A stretch of 64,000 nucleotides of DNA from Palsa-504 sp963800415 (GTDB lineage Bacteria; Actinomycetota; Actinomycetes; Streptosporangiales; Streptosporangiaceae), in NCBI GenBank assembly GCA_963800415.1, contig CAWDBS010000040.1, forward strand, positions 109,710 through 173,709, in the 5' to 3' direction. Each line of letters begins with the position of its first letter. Position 1 is the stretch's first letter. Below are positions 27,905-36,825 of the stretch, piece after piece. Below the pieces are notes generated by a model, which did no database searches, was not told where the DNA came from, and was given only the letters and a program-made list of their open reading frames with translations. A program made the position numbers and the translations under genes.

Positions 27905-29305
27905 ATGAGCACGGTCTTTGACGAGCAGCCAGACCTCGACCTGGAGGAGCGGCACGCGCTGCGGCGGGTGGCCGGGCTCTCCACCGAACTGCAGGACATC
28001 AGCGAGGTCGAGTACCGGGCGCTGCGGCTCGAGCGGGTCGTGCTGATCGGGGTCTGGGCCGAGGGCAGCCTGGCCAGCGCGGAGAATTCGCTGCGCGAGC
28101 TGAGCCGACTGGCGGAAACGGCGGGCTCCGAGGTGCTCGACGGCCTCATCCAGCGGCGCAGCCGGGTCGACGCGGCCACCTACGTGGGCTCCGGCAAGGC
28201 CCGGGAGCTGGCGGATATCGTCGCGGCTGGAGGCGCCGACACCGTGATCTGCGACGGCGAGCTCAGCCCGAGCCAGCTGCGGCGGCTGGAAAGCATAGTG
28301 CAGGTCAAGGTTATCGACCGGACCGCGCTGATCCTGGACATCTTCGCCCAGCACGCGCGCAGCCGCGAGGGCAAGGCCCAGGTCGAGCTGGCCCAGCTGC
28401 AGTACATGCTGCCCAGGCTCCGCGGCTGGGGCGAGTCGCTGTCCCGGCAGGCAGGCGGCCGGGTGGCCGGCGGTGGCGGCATCGGCACCCGCGGTCCCGG
28501 TGAGACCAAGCTGGAGACCGACCGGCGGCGGCTGCGGGCGCGCATCTCCCGCCTGCAGAAGGACATCACCAGCATGTCGACGGGCCGCAAGGTACAGCGC
28601 GGGCAGCGCCTGCGCCGGGACGTGCCGTCGGTCGTTATCGCCGGGTATACCAACGCGGGCAAGTCAAGCCTGCTCAACGTGCTCACCGGTGCCGGGGTCC
28701 TAGTCGAGGACGCGCTGTTCGCCACCCTCGACCCGGCCGTCAGGCGCGCCGTGACGCCATCCGGGCGTGGCTACACGCTGACCGACACCGTCGGGTTCGT
28801 CCGGCACCTGCCGCACCAGCTGGTCGAGGCGTTCCGGTCCACGCTGGAGGAAACCGCCGAGGCGGACCTCATCCTGCACGTGGTGGACGGGTCCGACGCC
28901 GATCCCGAAGCGCAGATCGCCGCGGTCCGCGGCGTGCTGGCTGAGATCGGCGCGGGACACGTGCCCGAGCTCGTGGTGGTCAACAAGATCGACTCGGCCG
29001 ACCAGGTCGTGCTCCACGGCCTGCGCGCCCGGGAGCCGGGCAGCCTCAGCATCTCCGCGAAGACGGGGGCCGGGCTGGCCGCCTTGCGCGACACCATCGA
29101 GGCCGCCCTGCCCCGGCTCGACGTGCAGGTCAAGGTCACCGTGCCGTACAGCCGCGGCGATCTGGTCGCGCGGGCGCACGCCGAGGGCGAGGTGCTCACG
29201 GCCGAACACATCCAGGACGGTACGCTGCTCGAGGCGCGGGTCCCGCCCGGCCTGGCCGCGCATCTCGACGCGGTGCTGGACGATTGTGTCCAAGTTCAAG
29301 CGTGA
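27905..29305 (+). CDS. hflX: GTPase HflX (ribosome-splitting factor)
   Basis: A 466-residue GTPase. The N-terminal HflX domain includes RRSRVDAATYVGSGKARELA, followed by the helical linker with GRVAGGGGIGTRGPGETKLE, and the G domain with G1 GYTNAGKSSLLN, G3 DTVGFV and G4 NKID. HflX splits stalled or antibiotic-bound 70S ribosomes; in actinobacteria it contributes to macrolide-lincosamide tolerance. ATG 27905 has GGAGGA two bases upstream, which is very close; the family N-terminus agrees with it rather than with the earlier in-frame GTG at 27848. In many actinomycetes hflX lies near lexA or miaA; here it follows helD, and accessory DNA begins right after it. Confidence 0.95.
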   Translation: MSTVFDEQPDLDLEERHALRRVAGLSTELQDISEVEYRALRLERVVLIGVWAEGSLASAENSLRELSRLAETAGSEVLDGLIQRRSRVDAATYVGSGKARELADIVAAGGADTVICDGELSPSQLRRLESIVQVKVIDRTALILDIFAQHARSREGKAQVELAQLQYMLPRLRGWGESLSRQAGGRVAGGGGIGTRGPGETKLETDRRRLRARISRLQKDITSMSTGRKVQRGQRLRRDVPSVVIAGYTNAGKSSLLNVLTGAGVLVEDALFATLDPAVRRAVTPSGRGYTLTDTVGFVRHLPHQLVEAFRSTLEETAEADLILHVVDGSDADPEAQIAAVRGVLAEIGAGHVPELVVVNKIDSADQVVLHGLRAREPGSLSISAKTGAGLAALRDTIEAALPRLDVQVKVTVPYSRGDLVARAHAEGEVLTAEHIQDGTLLEARVPPGLAAHLDAVLDDCVQVQA

Positions 29306-29435
29306 TAGTGGTCACTTTTGACGGGCATTTTCTCGCCGTCCAGGGGCGCTTAACCGCGCGAGCGGATATGGTTCGGCATTTCGCCGAAAGGCTTGTCTGC
29401 GGTGGCAGCGGTGCAATAGCGTATTTGTTACCGCC

Positions 29436-29460
29436 CCTGACCTGCGATTTAAAGGTCAGG
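29436..29460 (+). promoter_or_regulatory. Hairpin covering the ribosome binding site of the integrase
   Basis: CCTGACCT (29436-29443) pairs with AGGTCAGG (29453-29460) around a 9-nt loop. The Shine-Dalgarno AGGAGG at 29458-29463 starts inside the second arm, so folding would hide part of it. This would lower translation of the recombinase at 29469. Confidence 0.5.
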
Positions 29461-29468
29461 AGGCACTT

Positions 29469-30470
29469 ATGGGTGCAGAATCCGCCCGGGCAGGCTACAC
29501 TGGGCCTGCCTCCCGGGGAAGCCGTAGAACCCGTTCCGGCCGTGTCTCGCATAAGGCAGCAATCATTAGCCTTGCGCGCACGGAGGATCGCTTGGATCCG
29601 CTCCTCGGCCAATTCCAGACCTACCTCGAAGCCAGCGGGAAGTCCATCCGCACGGTGCGCACCTACATGGTCGCGGTGCGCCAGCTGGCTGCGTTCATCG
29701 GCGAGCGCGGCCTGGACTGGCACGAGGTCACCCCGCTGGACTGCCAGGCCTGGATCGCCGACGTCCTGCGCAAGGGCGCCTCGGCCAGCTGGCGCAACCA
29801 GTGTGTGTCGGCCGGCCGGGCGCTGTTCGGGTTCCTGGAGGAATACCTATGGGACGGCGAGCACCGCTCGCCCATGGCCCGCATGAAGACCGCCAGGGTG
29901 CCGCGCCAGCCCAAGAGCCCGCTGCCCGATGAGCGGCTGGCCGCGGTGATCTCCGCTTGCAAGGCGGAGCCCGACCGCTTCATCAGGCGCCGGGATGAGG
30001 CCATCTTCCGCCTGCTGCTGGACAGCGGCATCAGGCGGGCCGAGTGCGCCGCCATCCGGCTGACCGATGTCGATATCGCGCGAGGGCGCGTCAGGATCCT
30101 CGGCAAGGGCGCCAAGCTCCGCCACGCGGCGTTCGGGATGAAGACGGGCATGGCGCTGCGCCGGTACCTCCAGGTCCGCCAGGGCCATCCTCAGCGCTCC
30201 TCGGAGATGCTGTGGCTCGGCAAGAAGGGTCCGCTGACCGCCAGCGGCATCTACGGCGTTATCTCCGAGCGAGGGCGGCAGGCCGGCGTGCCGCTGCATC
30301 CCCACCGGCTGCGCAGCTCCTGGGCGATCCGGGCGCAGGTGGACCTGGTGGACCTGATGGCGCTGGCGGGATGGGAGAGCGCCGATATGGCCCGCCGCTA
30401 CAAGTCCGAGGGTGAGGCCGAGCGCGCCATCACCAACTACGCCAGAGCCTCCGTGGGCGACAGGTTCTAA
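29469..30470 (+). CDS. Tyrosine recombinase / integrase (XerD-like)
   Basis: A 333-residue recombinase. The N-terminal SAM-like core-binding domain spans about 45-130 (LGQFQTYLEASGKSIRTVRT). The catalytic domain has the first Arg in LLDSGIRRAECAAIRL, the beta-hairpin Lys in ILGKGAKLRH, the H-x-x-R box as HPHRLRSSW, a Trp in place of the second His (LAGWESADMARRY), and the nucleophile Tyr in the same string. A Trp at that place is tolerated in this family. It may mobilise the accessory block that follows. ATG 29469 has AGGAGG five bases upstream; the first 40 residues are unlike the family, so an internal TTG near 29592 is possible. Confidence 0.88.
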   Translation: MGAESARAGYTGPASRGSRRTRSGRVSHKAAIISLARTEDRLDPLLGQFQTYLEASGKSIRTVRTYMVAVRQLAAFIGERGLDWHEVTPLDCQAWIADVLRKGASASWRNQCVSAGRALFGFLEEYLWDGEHRSPMARMKTARVPRQPKSPLPDERLAAVISACKAEPDRFIRRRDEAIFRLLLDSGIRRAECAAIRLTDVDIARGRVRILGKGAKLRHAAFGMKTGMALRRYLQVRQGHPQRSSEMLWLGKKGPLTASGIYGVISERGRQAGVPLHPHRLRSSWAIRAQVDLVDLMALAGWESADMARRYKSEGEAERAITNYARASVGDRF

Positions 30471-30629
30471 CGGGGGCTTCGCCCCAGCCCGCCAAGTCAT
30501 GTTCATTGTGACTGAGGTGGGCGAAAAGGGCTCCGGCCGGTGCCTGACGGTGGCACTGTGTGCCCCGTAATTGACCGCCCGTTGGCGGTAGGTGGCCTTC
30601 TGAGGCCGTGGCCCGACCGGAGCCTTGTC

Positions 30630-32258
30630 ATGACGCTACCTCGCAGCGTGGCCGATGTCCTGTCTCGGCATGTGCTGTTCGAAGTCGAGTCGATCGACCG
30701 TCTGTACTGCAACTTGTATGTGCCGCAGCTGCAGCGGGCGGAGGGGATCGTGGGGTTCATCCGCGGGCATCTGGGGCAGCCGATCGCATCGACCGCGGCG
30801 ATCGCCCCGATGAGCCGGGATTTCGTGGCCCGGCTGCGCTCGTTCGCCGACGCGCATGACATCCCCCGGGTCGACTTCGCCCGGGGGCAGCGCAAGGACG
30901 ACGTGATGCACGAGCACCTGGCGGCGTTCGAGGCGGCTGGCCGGACAGAGGGGGTGCTGTTCATCGGCCGGGCGCAGGAGAAGAACACGGTGTTCCGGAC
31001 CGAGAAGCGCCGCGCCGCCGACGGCCGGTCCTACCCGTGGATCGTGCGGACCACCTCGGTGGTCAACCAGTTCTATGTGCACTGCGTGGATGAGGACTTC
31101 GGCGCGTTCTTCATCAAGTTCTCCTCCTACTTCCCTTACGGTGCCCGGCTGCTGGTCAACGGGCATCACTACGCCCAGGCCCAGGCCGCCAGGGCCGGGA
31201 TCGGCTTCACCGCGCTGGACAACGGGTTCGCCGCCTGCCACGACGTGCCCGCCCTGCAGGCGATCTGCGACTCGCTGGATGAGGACAAGATCGAGGCGCT
31301 GGCCCGCAAGTGGCTGGCCATCTTGCCGTGCCCGTACTCCGCCGCCGACCAGGCCGCCGGGTACCGCTACGACATCTCCATCTTGCAGGCCGAGTTCTCC
31401 CTGACCCAGGTGCTGGACCGGCCGGTGTCCGGGCGGATCTTCTTCGACCAGGTCATCCATGACAACCTGGCCATCGGCCGCCCGGACCAGGTCGGCCTCA
31501 TCTTCGGCCGCCGCATCGTCGGCAAGGGACCGCGCCCGACGCCGGGCCGGTTCCGCACCCGGGTCATCACCGACGGGGTCACCCCGAGCCTGCACGTCGA
31601 TTGCAAGAACTCGAAAATCAAGCAGTACCACAAGCTGGGCAAAGCGATCAGAACGGAAACAACTGTTAATGACACGCGCGACTTCGGGATCGGCAAGCGG
31701 CTGACCAACCTGCCCGCGCTGCGGCAGATCGGCTTCACCGCCAACCGGCGCCTGCTGGGCGCCCAGACACTCAGCCACGACCCGATCGCCGGAGCCGACG
31801 CCCTGGCCCAGGTCACCGACCCGGTCATCACCCCGGCCGGGACCCGCGTGGCCGGGCTGCGCCTGACCGACGAGCGCGCGCTGGCCCTCCTTCACATCTT
31901 GTGCATCTTCCGCCTGCTGCCAAACGGCTTCACCAACGCCGACCTGCGCCGCCACCTGGCGCCCCTGCTCGGGAAAATCCCCGATCTCATGACCAGCGGG
32001 CAGATCACCTACGACCTGAGAAGGCTGCGCCTGCACGGGCTGATCGAGCGCATCCCGCACACCTTCCGGTACCGGGTCACCGACACCGGAATGCGCTCGG
32101 CCCGGTACCTCACCCGCGTCCACGACCGGCTGCTGCGGACCGGCCTGGCCGAGCTCACCGACCCCAGCCCGCCCGCACCAGCACCACTGCGCGCCGCCGA
32201 CCGCGCCTACCAGGCCGCCATCGACGACCTCGCCAGGCAAGCCGGCCTCGCCGCCTGA
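30630..32258 (+). CDS. Unrecognised 542-residue protein with C-terminal winged helix, mobile-element associated
   Basis: The product opens MTLPRSVADVLSRHVLFEVE SIDRLYCNLYVPQLQ; ATG 30630 has GGAG eight bases upstream and the frame is open to 30540. Mid-protein blocks include FARGQRKDDVMHEHL, GVLFIGRAQEKNTVFRTEKR, HCVDEDFGAFFIKFSSYFPY, NGHHYAQAQAARAGIGFTAL and YRYDISILQAEFSLTQVLDR. Residues about 440-530 look like a winged-helix domain (ITYDLRRLRLHGLIERIPHT). I recall similar hypothetical proteins in Frankia- and Mycobacterium-like genomes, with no assigned role, but cannot verify that here. The conserved polar residues (D, E, H, K) suggest an enzyme or nucleic-acid-processing factor; that is inference. 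It lies 160 bp after the integrase gene on the same strand. Confidence 0.72.
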   Translation: MTLPRSVADVLSRHVLFEVESIDRLYCNLYVPQLQRAEGIVGFIRGHLGQPIASTAAIAPMSRDFVARLRSFADAHDIPRVDFARGQRKDDVMHEHLAAFEAAGRTEGVLFIGRAQEKNTVFRTEKRRAADGRSYPWIVRTTSVVNQFYVHCVDEDFGAFFIKFSSYFPYGARLLVNGHHYAQAQAARAGIGFTALDNGFAACHDVPALQAICDSLDEDKIEALARKWLAILPCPYSAADQAAGYRYDISILQAEFSLTQVLDRPVSGRIFFDQVIHDNLAIGRPDQVGLIFGRRIVGKGPRPTPGRFRTRVITDGVTPSLHVDCKNSKIKQYHKLGKAIRTETTVNDTRDFGIGKRLTNLPALRQIGFTANRRLLGAQTLSHDPIAGADALAQVTDPVITPAGTRVAGLRLTDERALALLHILCIFRLLPNGFTNADLRRHLAPLLGKIPDLMTSGQITYDLRRLRLHGLIERIPHTFRYRVTDTGMRSARYLTRVHDRLLRTGLAELTDPSPPAPAPLRAADRAYQAAIDDLARQAGLAA

Positions 32259-32319
32259 CCATCGCGGGCATCCAGCCCACAAAGCCGACCAGAAAACACG
32301 AGACTTGACTCAAAATTCA

Positions 32320-32365
32320 CGACTAACGTCACCCAAGCTTCCCGACTAACGTCACCCAAGCTTCC
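32320..32365 (+). repeat. Two 23-bp direct repeats at the ExeA-remnant boundary
   Basis: CGACTAACGTCACCCAAGCTTCC (23 bp) is repeated twice head to tail, immediately before the point where recognisable ExeA coding sequence begins. It could be the terminal repeat of an insertion element. Confidence 0.75.
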
Positions 32366-32590
32366 CTAGCCGCCGAGCTCGCCGAGCGAGGCGGGCTGCC
32401 CGTGCTGCTGATCGACGAGGCGCACCTGCTGTCCCACGACCAGCTGGAGGCGATCCGGATGCTGACCAGCGCCCAGCTCGACTCCTCCAGCCCGCTGGCC
32501 GTCCTGCTCATCGGCCAGCCGCACCTGCGGGCCAGCATGAAGCTCGGCGTGCTCGCAGCCCTGGACCAGCGGATCGGCGTGAGGTATGGC
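32366..32590 (+). pseudogene. Fragment of an ExeA/TniB-type AAA ATPase from a transposon
   Basis: The frame reads AELAERGGLPVLLIDEAHLL (Walker B) and continues SHDQLEAIRMLTSAQLDSSS, LLIGQPHLRASMKLGVLAAL and DQRIGVRY. This is the middle of the AAA ATPase that accompanies DDE integrases in IS481/Tn5053-like elements of actinomycetes. The Walker A half is missing upstream, and after IGVRY homology stops, although the frame stays open to 32659. It is truncated at both ends, with 23-bp direct repeats at the left edge. No integrase partner remains beside it. Confidence 0.75.
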
Positions 32591-32714
32591 GGGCAGGGTC
32601 CCGCAGGCCGGCTGGGCTGGGGTGGCGGGCGCCTCCGGGGTGTCGCGGGCAGGTGGTGATCGGAAGTCCGGGTGATCATGCGGCGGGCGGGCGGGCGGCA
32701 GGCCAGGAGCCGGA

Positions 32715-33941
32715 TTGACCGTCGCCGAGGGCTGGGCCGAGCTGCTGCCTCCGGACGGCCAGGACGGCCGCGACCTGCTCTACGCCGGGGCCTCCGGCCC
32801 TGCCTACACCGGGGTCTGGGGCAGGCGCGCCGACTACGCCCGTAGCGACATCGCGTCAGCTGCCTATGCGGGCCTTGATCCCGGCGCCGCGGCAGACCGG
32901 CGTGAGCGGGATGCGCTGGCCGCTGAAGTAGCCGAGGCCGTACAGGCAGACCTGCTTATCACCGAGCGGCCCTACCTCTTCGAGACGCGGGCAGCGATGG
33001 CACCCGGAGTGACCCTGTGCAGGCCACCCGAAGCCCTCGCCCTCGTGGCGCACTACCTCCGCTCCCAGAATGAGTTCATCATCTGGAAAGCCGCCGACGG
33101 TTCCGGCGCGCATACCATGAACGAGGGGCTCTACTACCAGGTGGGCGCGATCGAGCTGCTGTCGGCGACCTGGCGGTGGTCGAAGGCATGTTCACGACAG
33201 TCGCAGGCGACCGGCGACGAGACGCTGAGCGAGCTGTACCACTCGCTCCTCCAGCGCGTACAGCGCTCACTCAAGACACGGGACAGCCTTCACCGGGCCT
33301 GCAACCTGCCGCAGGACAACGACACAGCCCGGACTGCCCTGACCGAACTCGACTCCATCCTGGTCTCGCTCATGGGAGCCGTTGACAGCTCGGCACGTGT
33401 CGCTCATATCGTTCTCGGCCTGCCGGCCAAGCCGCGCGACGCCGGCTGGCAGCGTAAAGACTGGCTCGGGCAGGTAGCTGCTCACGAGCCAGCGCTCGCC
33501 GCGCTCTTCGACGCCGGCACGCCGCTCTTGCACACGCTGACGATCCTGCGGCTGCTGCGCAACACAGTCCATGCCCAAATGATGCGTACGACCGCCATCC
33601 AACAGACCGGTCGATTGCGGGAGACGGCCATCAGGCTGCCCAGCGGGGACGAAGCGACGATCCTGTCGTCCACGGATGCGCTGAGCGGACGAGACGCCTG
33701 GGGAATCCGGGCCGCTGCCAACGGGTCGCCCCTCGTCGACCCAGCCCTCTTCGTCGAGCGGCTCTTCCCCCATGTGCTGATGCTCCTTAACAGGGCGATG
33801 GAACACACGCCGGTCGAGCGTCTCAGCCACGTTTACCTAGCTCATGCTGATAGTCAGCCGCCCCGGGACGGACAGGCAGGCCAGGCGAACTGGTACAGCG
33901 AGCGGAACCGTCTTAGTATCCGCTGGCAGCTGGGCTTCTAG
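32715..33941 (+). CDS. Unrecognised 408-residue, mostly helical protein
   Basis: Starts with TTG 32715 (AGGAG five bases upstream). Codon use is typical for the genome and the protein is not low-complexity, so it is a real gene. Residues about 75-125 (ADLLITERPYLFETRAAMAP) could be an alpha/beta segment; the rest is helix-rich, with TLTILRLLRNTVHAQMMRTT at about 282-301. RNTVH is near, but not equal to, the R-x(4-6)-H signature of HEPN RNases (here three residues separate R and H). It stands alone between transposon remnants. A defence-type function is only a possibility suggested by location. Confidence 0.65.
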   Translation: MTVAEGWAELLPPDGQDGRDLLYAGASGPAYTGVWGRRADYARSDIASAAYAGLDPGAAADRRERDALAAEVAEAVQADLLITERPYLFETRAAMAPGVTLCRPPEALALVAHYLRSQNEFIIWKAADGSGAHTMNEGLYYQVGAIELLSATWRWSKACSRQSQATGDETLSELYHSLLQRVQRSLKTRDSLHRACNLPQDNDTARTALTELDSILVSLMGAVDSSARVAHIVLGLPAKPRDAGWQRKDWLGQVAAHEPALAALFDAGTPLLHTLTILRLLRNTVHAQMMRTTAIQQTGRLRETAIRLPSGDEATILSSTDALSGRDAWGIRAAANGSPLVDPALFVERLFPHVLMLLNRAMEHTPVERLSHVYLAHADSQPPRDGQAGQANWYSERNRLSIRWQLGF

Positions 33942-34227
33942 GTGAGAGGCGATTTCGGCGCGAGAACCTTTAGCAAGGTCATCAGTCTCCGCTCTGGCGT
34001 GGCTGGCCGTCCTGGATCTAGATCTCGCTCACCACGTACTCGTCCCGGTGCGGCTCCTGAAGCCGGAGCATTTCGTCGACTAGCCCTCCCCGTCCGCCCT
34101 GGTGGGCGGGACTACCCGCCGCCTCAGTAGCCTGTGCAGCGGAGGCGTCCACGTGTACTCAGAGTGGCTACGCTCTTGACCTGGCAGATGGGTACATGCG
34201 GCTTCGGCGCAAACCTGCCCAGGCTTG

Positions 34228-34401
34228 GTGAGCGGCCGGAACGGCGGGCGCAAGCACCGGCTGACGCCCGGGCAGGTACAGGCCGCCAGGGACCTCCGCG
34301 CGGCCGGGCGCTCGGTCAAGGAGATCGGCCAGCTCCTCGGCAACGGCAAGCCGGTCTCACGCCAGACGGTCTACCGGGCGCTGGGAATGCTCGCGACGTA
34401 G
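34228..34401 (+). pseudogene. C-terminal helix-turn-helix of a serine recombinase
   Basis: A 57-residue stretch reads GGRKHRLTPGQVQAARDLRA, then GRSVKEIGQLLGNGKPVSRQ and TVYRALGMLAT. This is the HTH_7 domain that ends resolvase/invertase-type serine recombinases. The catalytic domain is missing: no resolvase motif was found in any frame in the 280 bp upstream. It is best read as a remnant, although a free-standing small DNA-binding protein (GTG or TTG start) cannot be excluded. Confidence 0.62.
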
Positions 34402-34422
34402 CCGATACCAGCTCGGCCTCGG

Positions 34423-36246
34423 TCACGCGGCTAGCTCCAGTCTCTCCTGCCTGGAGGCGGCCCGCTCGTCCCGGATCAAGTGCCTGGTCGCTGCCACGAG
34501 CAGCGCCAGCTCATTGTCCTCGGGCAGGTGAAGGCAGGTCTTGTACCGAGCGGCCGATTCCAGGCGCCACTGGCGGTTCTCGCGGTACCTGACTGCCTTC
34601 TCGATGATCCGGATTGTTCCCTTTTTCCGGAGCTTGACGTGGTGCTTCGACAGCGATCCGACGCTGGCATACCTGTGTTCATTGAGACCGAATGCCTCGC
34701 GGAACGAGGCGTGGTTGATGATCGTCGCGATCTCGCGCTGGGTCAGCTTGTCCCCTCCCTCGCACGACCGGATGATGAGAATGAGATCGTCCAGTTTCGT
34801 CCCGAACGACTTGCCTGCCTTCGGGTTGACGCCTTCGGGGACGCCCGGATAGGGGTCCTTCGGGTCGCTTTCGGGGTCGCCGAGCAAGGTGATCAGGCCG
34901 CCGGCCAGCTCGATCAGCGGCACTCCGTCGCCGTGCAGCAGGTAGGCGAGCTGCTCGCACCACGGGCCGTCCGGCTGCCAGGCGGGGCAGCCTTCCGTCC
35001 TGACCTGGGCCAGCGGCGCGCCGCCTTCGACGGCCCTGATCGCGGAGTCGATCAGGGCCTCGTAGCACTCCATGGCGCCTTCAGGGGCCCCGTCCCAGTC
35101 ACGCGACTTCGGGTGGGGGTCGTTCTCGGCCTTGTGCTTCGCGAGGATCTGCCGTTCAGTGCGCAGCGGGCGCAGCCTGAGCGGGTCAGCTGGCAGCTCC
35201 GGTTCGCGTTCCCGCAGGTCAGAGAATTTTTCTACTCCTTCCGGGTCCTCTTCTTCTCCTGTAGTCAGTTCCAGGGGCAGAAAAATCTCCTGACCTGCGG
35301 TTTCTCCCCGGAACGCCAGCCGGAGCGCCTCCCGGCGGCTGGCCATCTCCTCATCCTCTTCCTGCTCACCGATGGCAAGCTCCCCGCCGTGCCGCCAGCG
35401 GCGCATCCACCCCTTGATCTGCAAGACGGTGCTGAGCACCCTGGCCTCGGACATCGGGACGGCGAATTCCTGGTTGGCCTCCAGGATCAGCCGCTCCATC
35501 TCCGGGTCGTCTTCATCGATGCCCTGTTCGTAGAACAGGTACTTCTTCCGGTCGTACAACTCGCAGTTGCGCCCGCTGCCCGGCTGCCCGCTGCCGGCGT
35601 GCACGCTGGCGCGCTCACCGCGGCGTGCCCGGCCGCTGGCGCGTCCGCGGCCAGGGCGCGCTGCCCACCAGTCGTCCTGGAGGAGGGTCCACTCCGGGTC
35701 CCAGCGTGGCGCGGCACCTGGCCGGACCAGCTCGTACCGGCGCCCGCTCGGGTGCACCGCCCCTGGTGCGGCGCAGAAACCGTGGCTCTTGACGTCGCCG
35801 AGGCCCAGGTAGTTCCGCTGCTTCGGCCACTGCTCGTCCGTCAGGTGGCGCCCGTCGAACACGCGGTGCAGGCCGTCCGGCTTGCCGGTGGAGACCAGGG
35901 GTCCGGTGTCCGGCAGCTCGATGCCGATCGAGGCGAGCCACTCGAAGAACCCCGGCCTGTCCTGGTCCAAGACGATCACGCCCGACCGGGGGCTGACCAC
36001 GTAGCCGGGCTGGACGTCCCGCCAGATCTCGTTGCCGAGCCGGTCGTACCCCTCGAATCCCCACTCACTGAACGGGATGACCGGAACTCCGTAGGCGAAA
36101 TCACGGTAATGCCAGCCGTACCCGATCGCCGGCACCTTCTGCCACTTGCCGTCCTCGTCCTGGCGGGCGACCCACGGGATCGGGGTGTAGAGGAGCGGGG
36201 AGGTGACCGGGCCGGCAATCTGATGGCGAGCAGAGTTTTCAGGCAT
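34423..36246 (-). CDS. Bifunctional DNA primase/polymerase (prim-pol) replication protein
   Basis: A 607-residue protein. Residues about 20-190 fit the archaeo-eukaryotic primase (Prim-Pol) domain: IPWVARQDEDGKWQKVPAIG, SGVIVLDQDRPGFFEWLASI (acidic motif I), and TGKPDGLHRVFDG (the S/T-G-x-x-x-H motif). The rest is a charged linker (ARPGRGRASGRARRGERASV) and a C-terminal helical region with EGGDKLTQREIATIINHAS that resembles replication-initiator winged helices. Actinomycete integrative elements (AICEs) and plasmids use such proteins to start replication. It is the best evidence that 29-42 kb derives from a replicating element. No tra or FtsK-like transfer gene was found. Confidence 0.78.
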   Translation of the reverse strand: MPENSARHQIAGPVTSPLLYTPIPWVARQDEDGKWQKVPAIGYGWHYRDFAYGVPVIPFSEWGFEGYDRLGNEIWRDVQPGYVVSPRSGVIVLDQDRPGFFEWLASIGIELPDTGPLVSTGKPDGLHRVFDGRHLTDEQWPKQRNYLGLGDVKSHGFCAAPGAVHPSGRRYELVRPGAAPRWDPEWTLLQDDWWAARPGRGRASGRARRGERASVHAGSGQPGSGRNCELYDRKKYLFYEQGIDEDDPEMERLILEANQEFAVPMSEARVLSTVLQIKGWMRRWRHGGELAIGEQEEDEEMASRREALRLAFRGETAGQEIFLPLELTTGEEEDPEGVEKFSDLREREPELPADPLRLRPLRTERQILAKHKAENDPHPKSRDWDGAPEGAMECYEALIDSAIRAVEGGAPLAQVRTEGCPAWQPDGPWCEQLAYLLHGDGVPLIELAGGLITLLGDPESDPKDPYPGVPEGVNPKAGKSFGTKLDDLILIIRSCEGGDKLTQREIATIINHASFREAFGLNEHRYASVGSLSKHHVKLRKKGTIRIIEKAVRYRENRQWRLESAARYKTCLHLPEDNELALLVAATRHLIRDERAASRQERLELAA

Positions 36247-36492
36247 CGGAGTCTTCTCTGGTAGCGTTAGGACATCGGAGTTACTGAGGGTCGCGCTTCT
36301 GGTAGGGCGCGGCCCTCAATTTTTCGCCTTCACCCCTTCCGCGCTGCCGCGAGAGCGCGGGCACGAGGCAACCCTTTTCCTGCCTGATGCCGATGTCAGG
36401 TTTACGGGCCGTAGGCATGCGGTAGACGACCGGGCAGCCTGGCCGGCGGGCCAGCAAGTTGTGGCTGCGCGCCGCCATCGAGGCGAGGCGTG

Positions 36493-36527
36493 ACGGCTGG
36501 CCACCCGAATGACAGTCGGCCAGCCGT
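36493..36527. repeat. Inverted repeat upstream of the prim-pol gene
   Basis: ACGGCTGGCC and GGCCAGCCGT are perfect 10-bp inverted arms separated by 15 bp. It lies about 250 bp upstream of the prim-pol start and could be an operator or part of a hairpin. Confidence 0.7.
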
Positions 36528-36825
36528 GCACGTTAAGAGCGCGGCCTCGCATCACCCGCGCCTGGATGGCTGATCGGGCACGCTAGACCCGTCGCGCCTG
36601 CCGATCCCGAGTCTCCCGCATGTCCTCGCGGTCATGTTGATCGCTCGCCCAGTCCGGGCTCCTCCGCAGGGAAGGTCACCTTGACCAGCTATGGGGCGGG
36701 ATCATCAGCGCCGAACCCGAGCTACCGTGCGGGCGGCTGTGGGACCTCAGCGGCTTGCGGCGGGAACTGAGGGACTTTGCGGCTTTGCCTTGAGCCGCCC
36801 GAGCATGGGTGGCTACCTTAGATGC

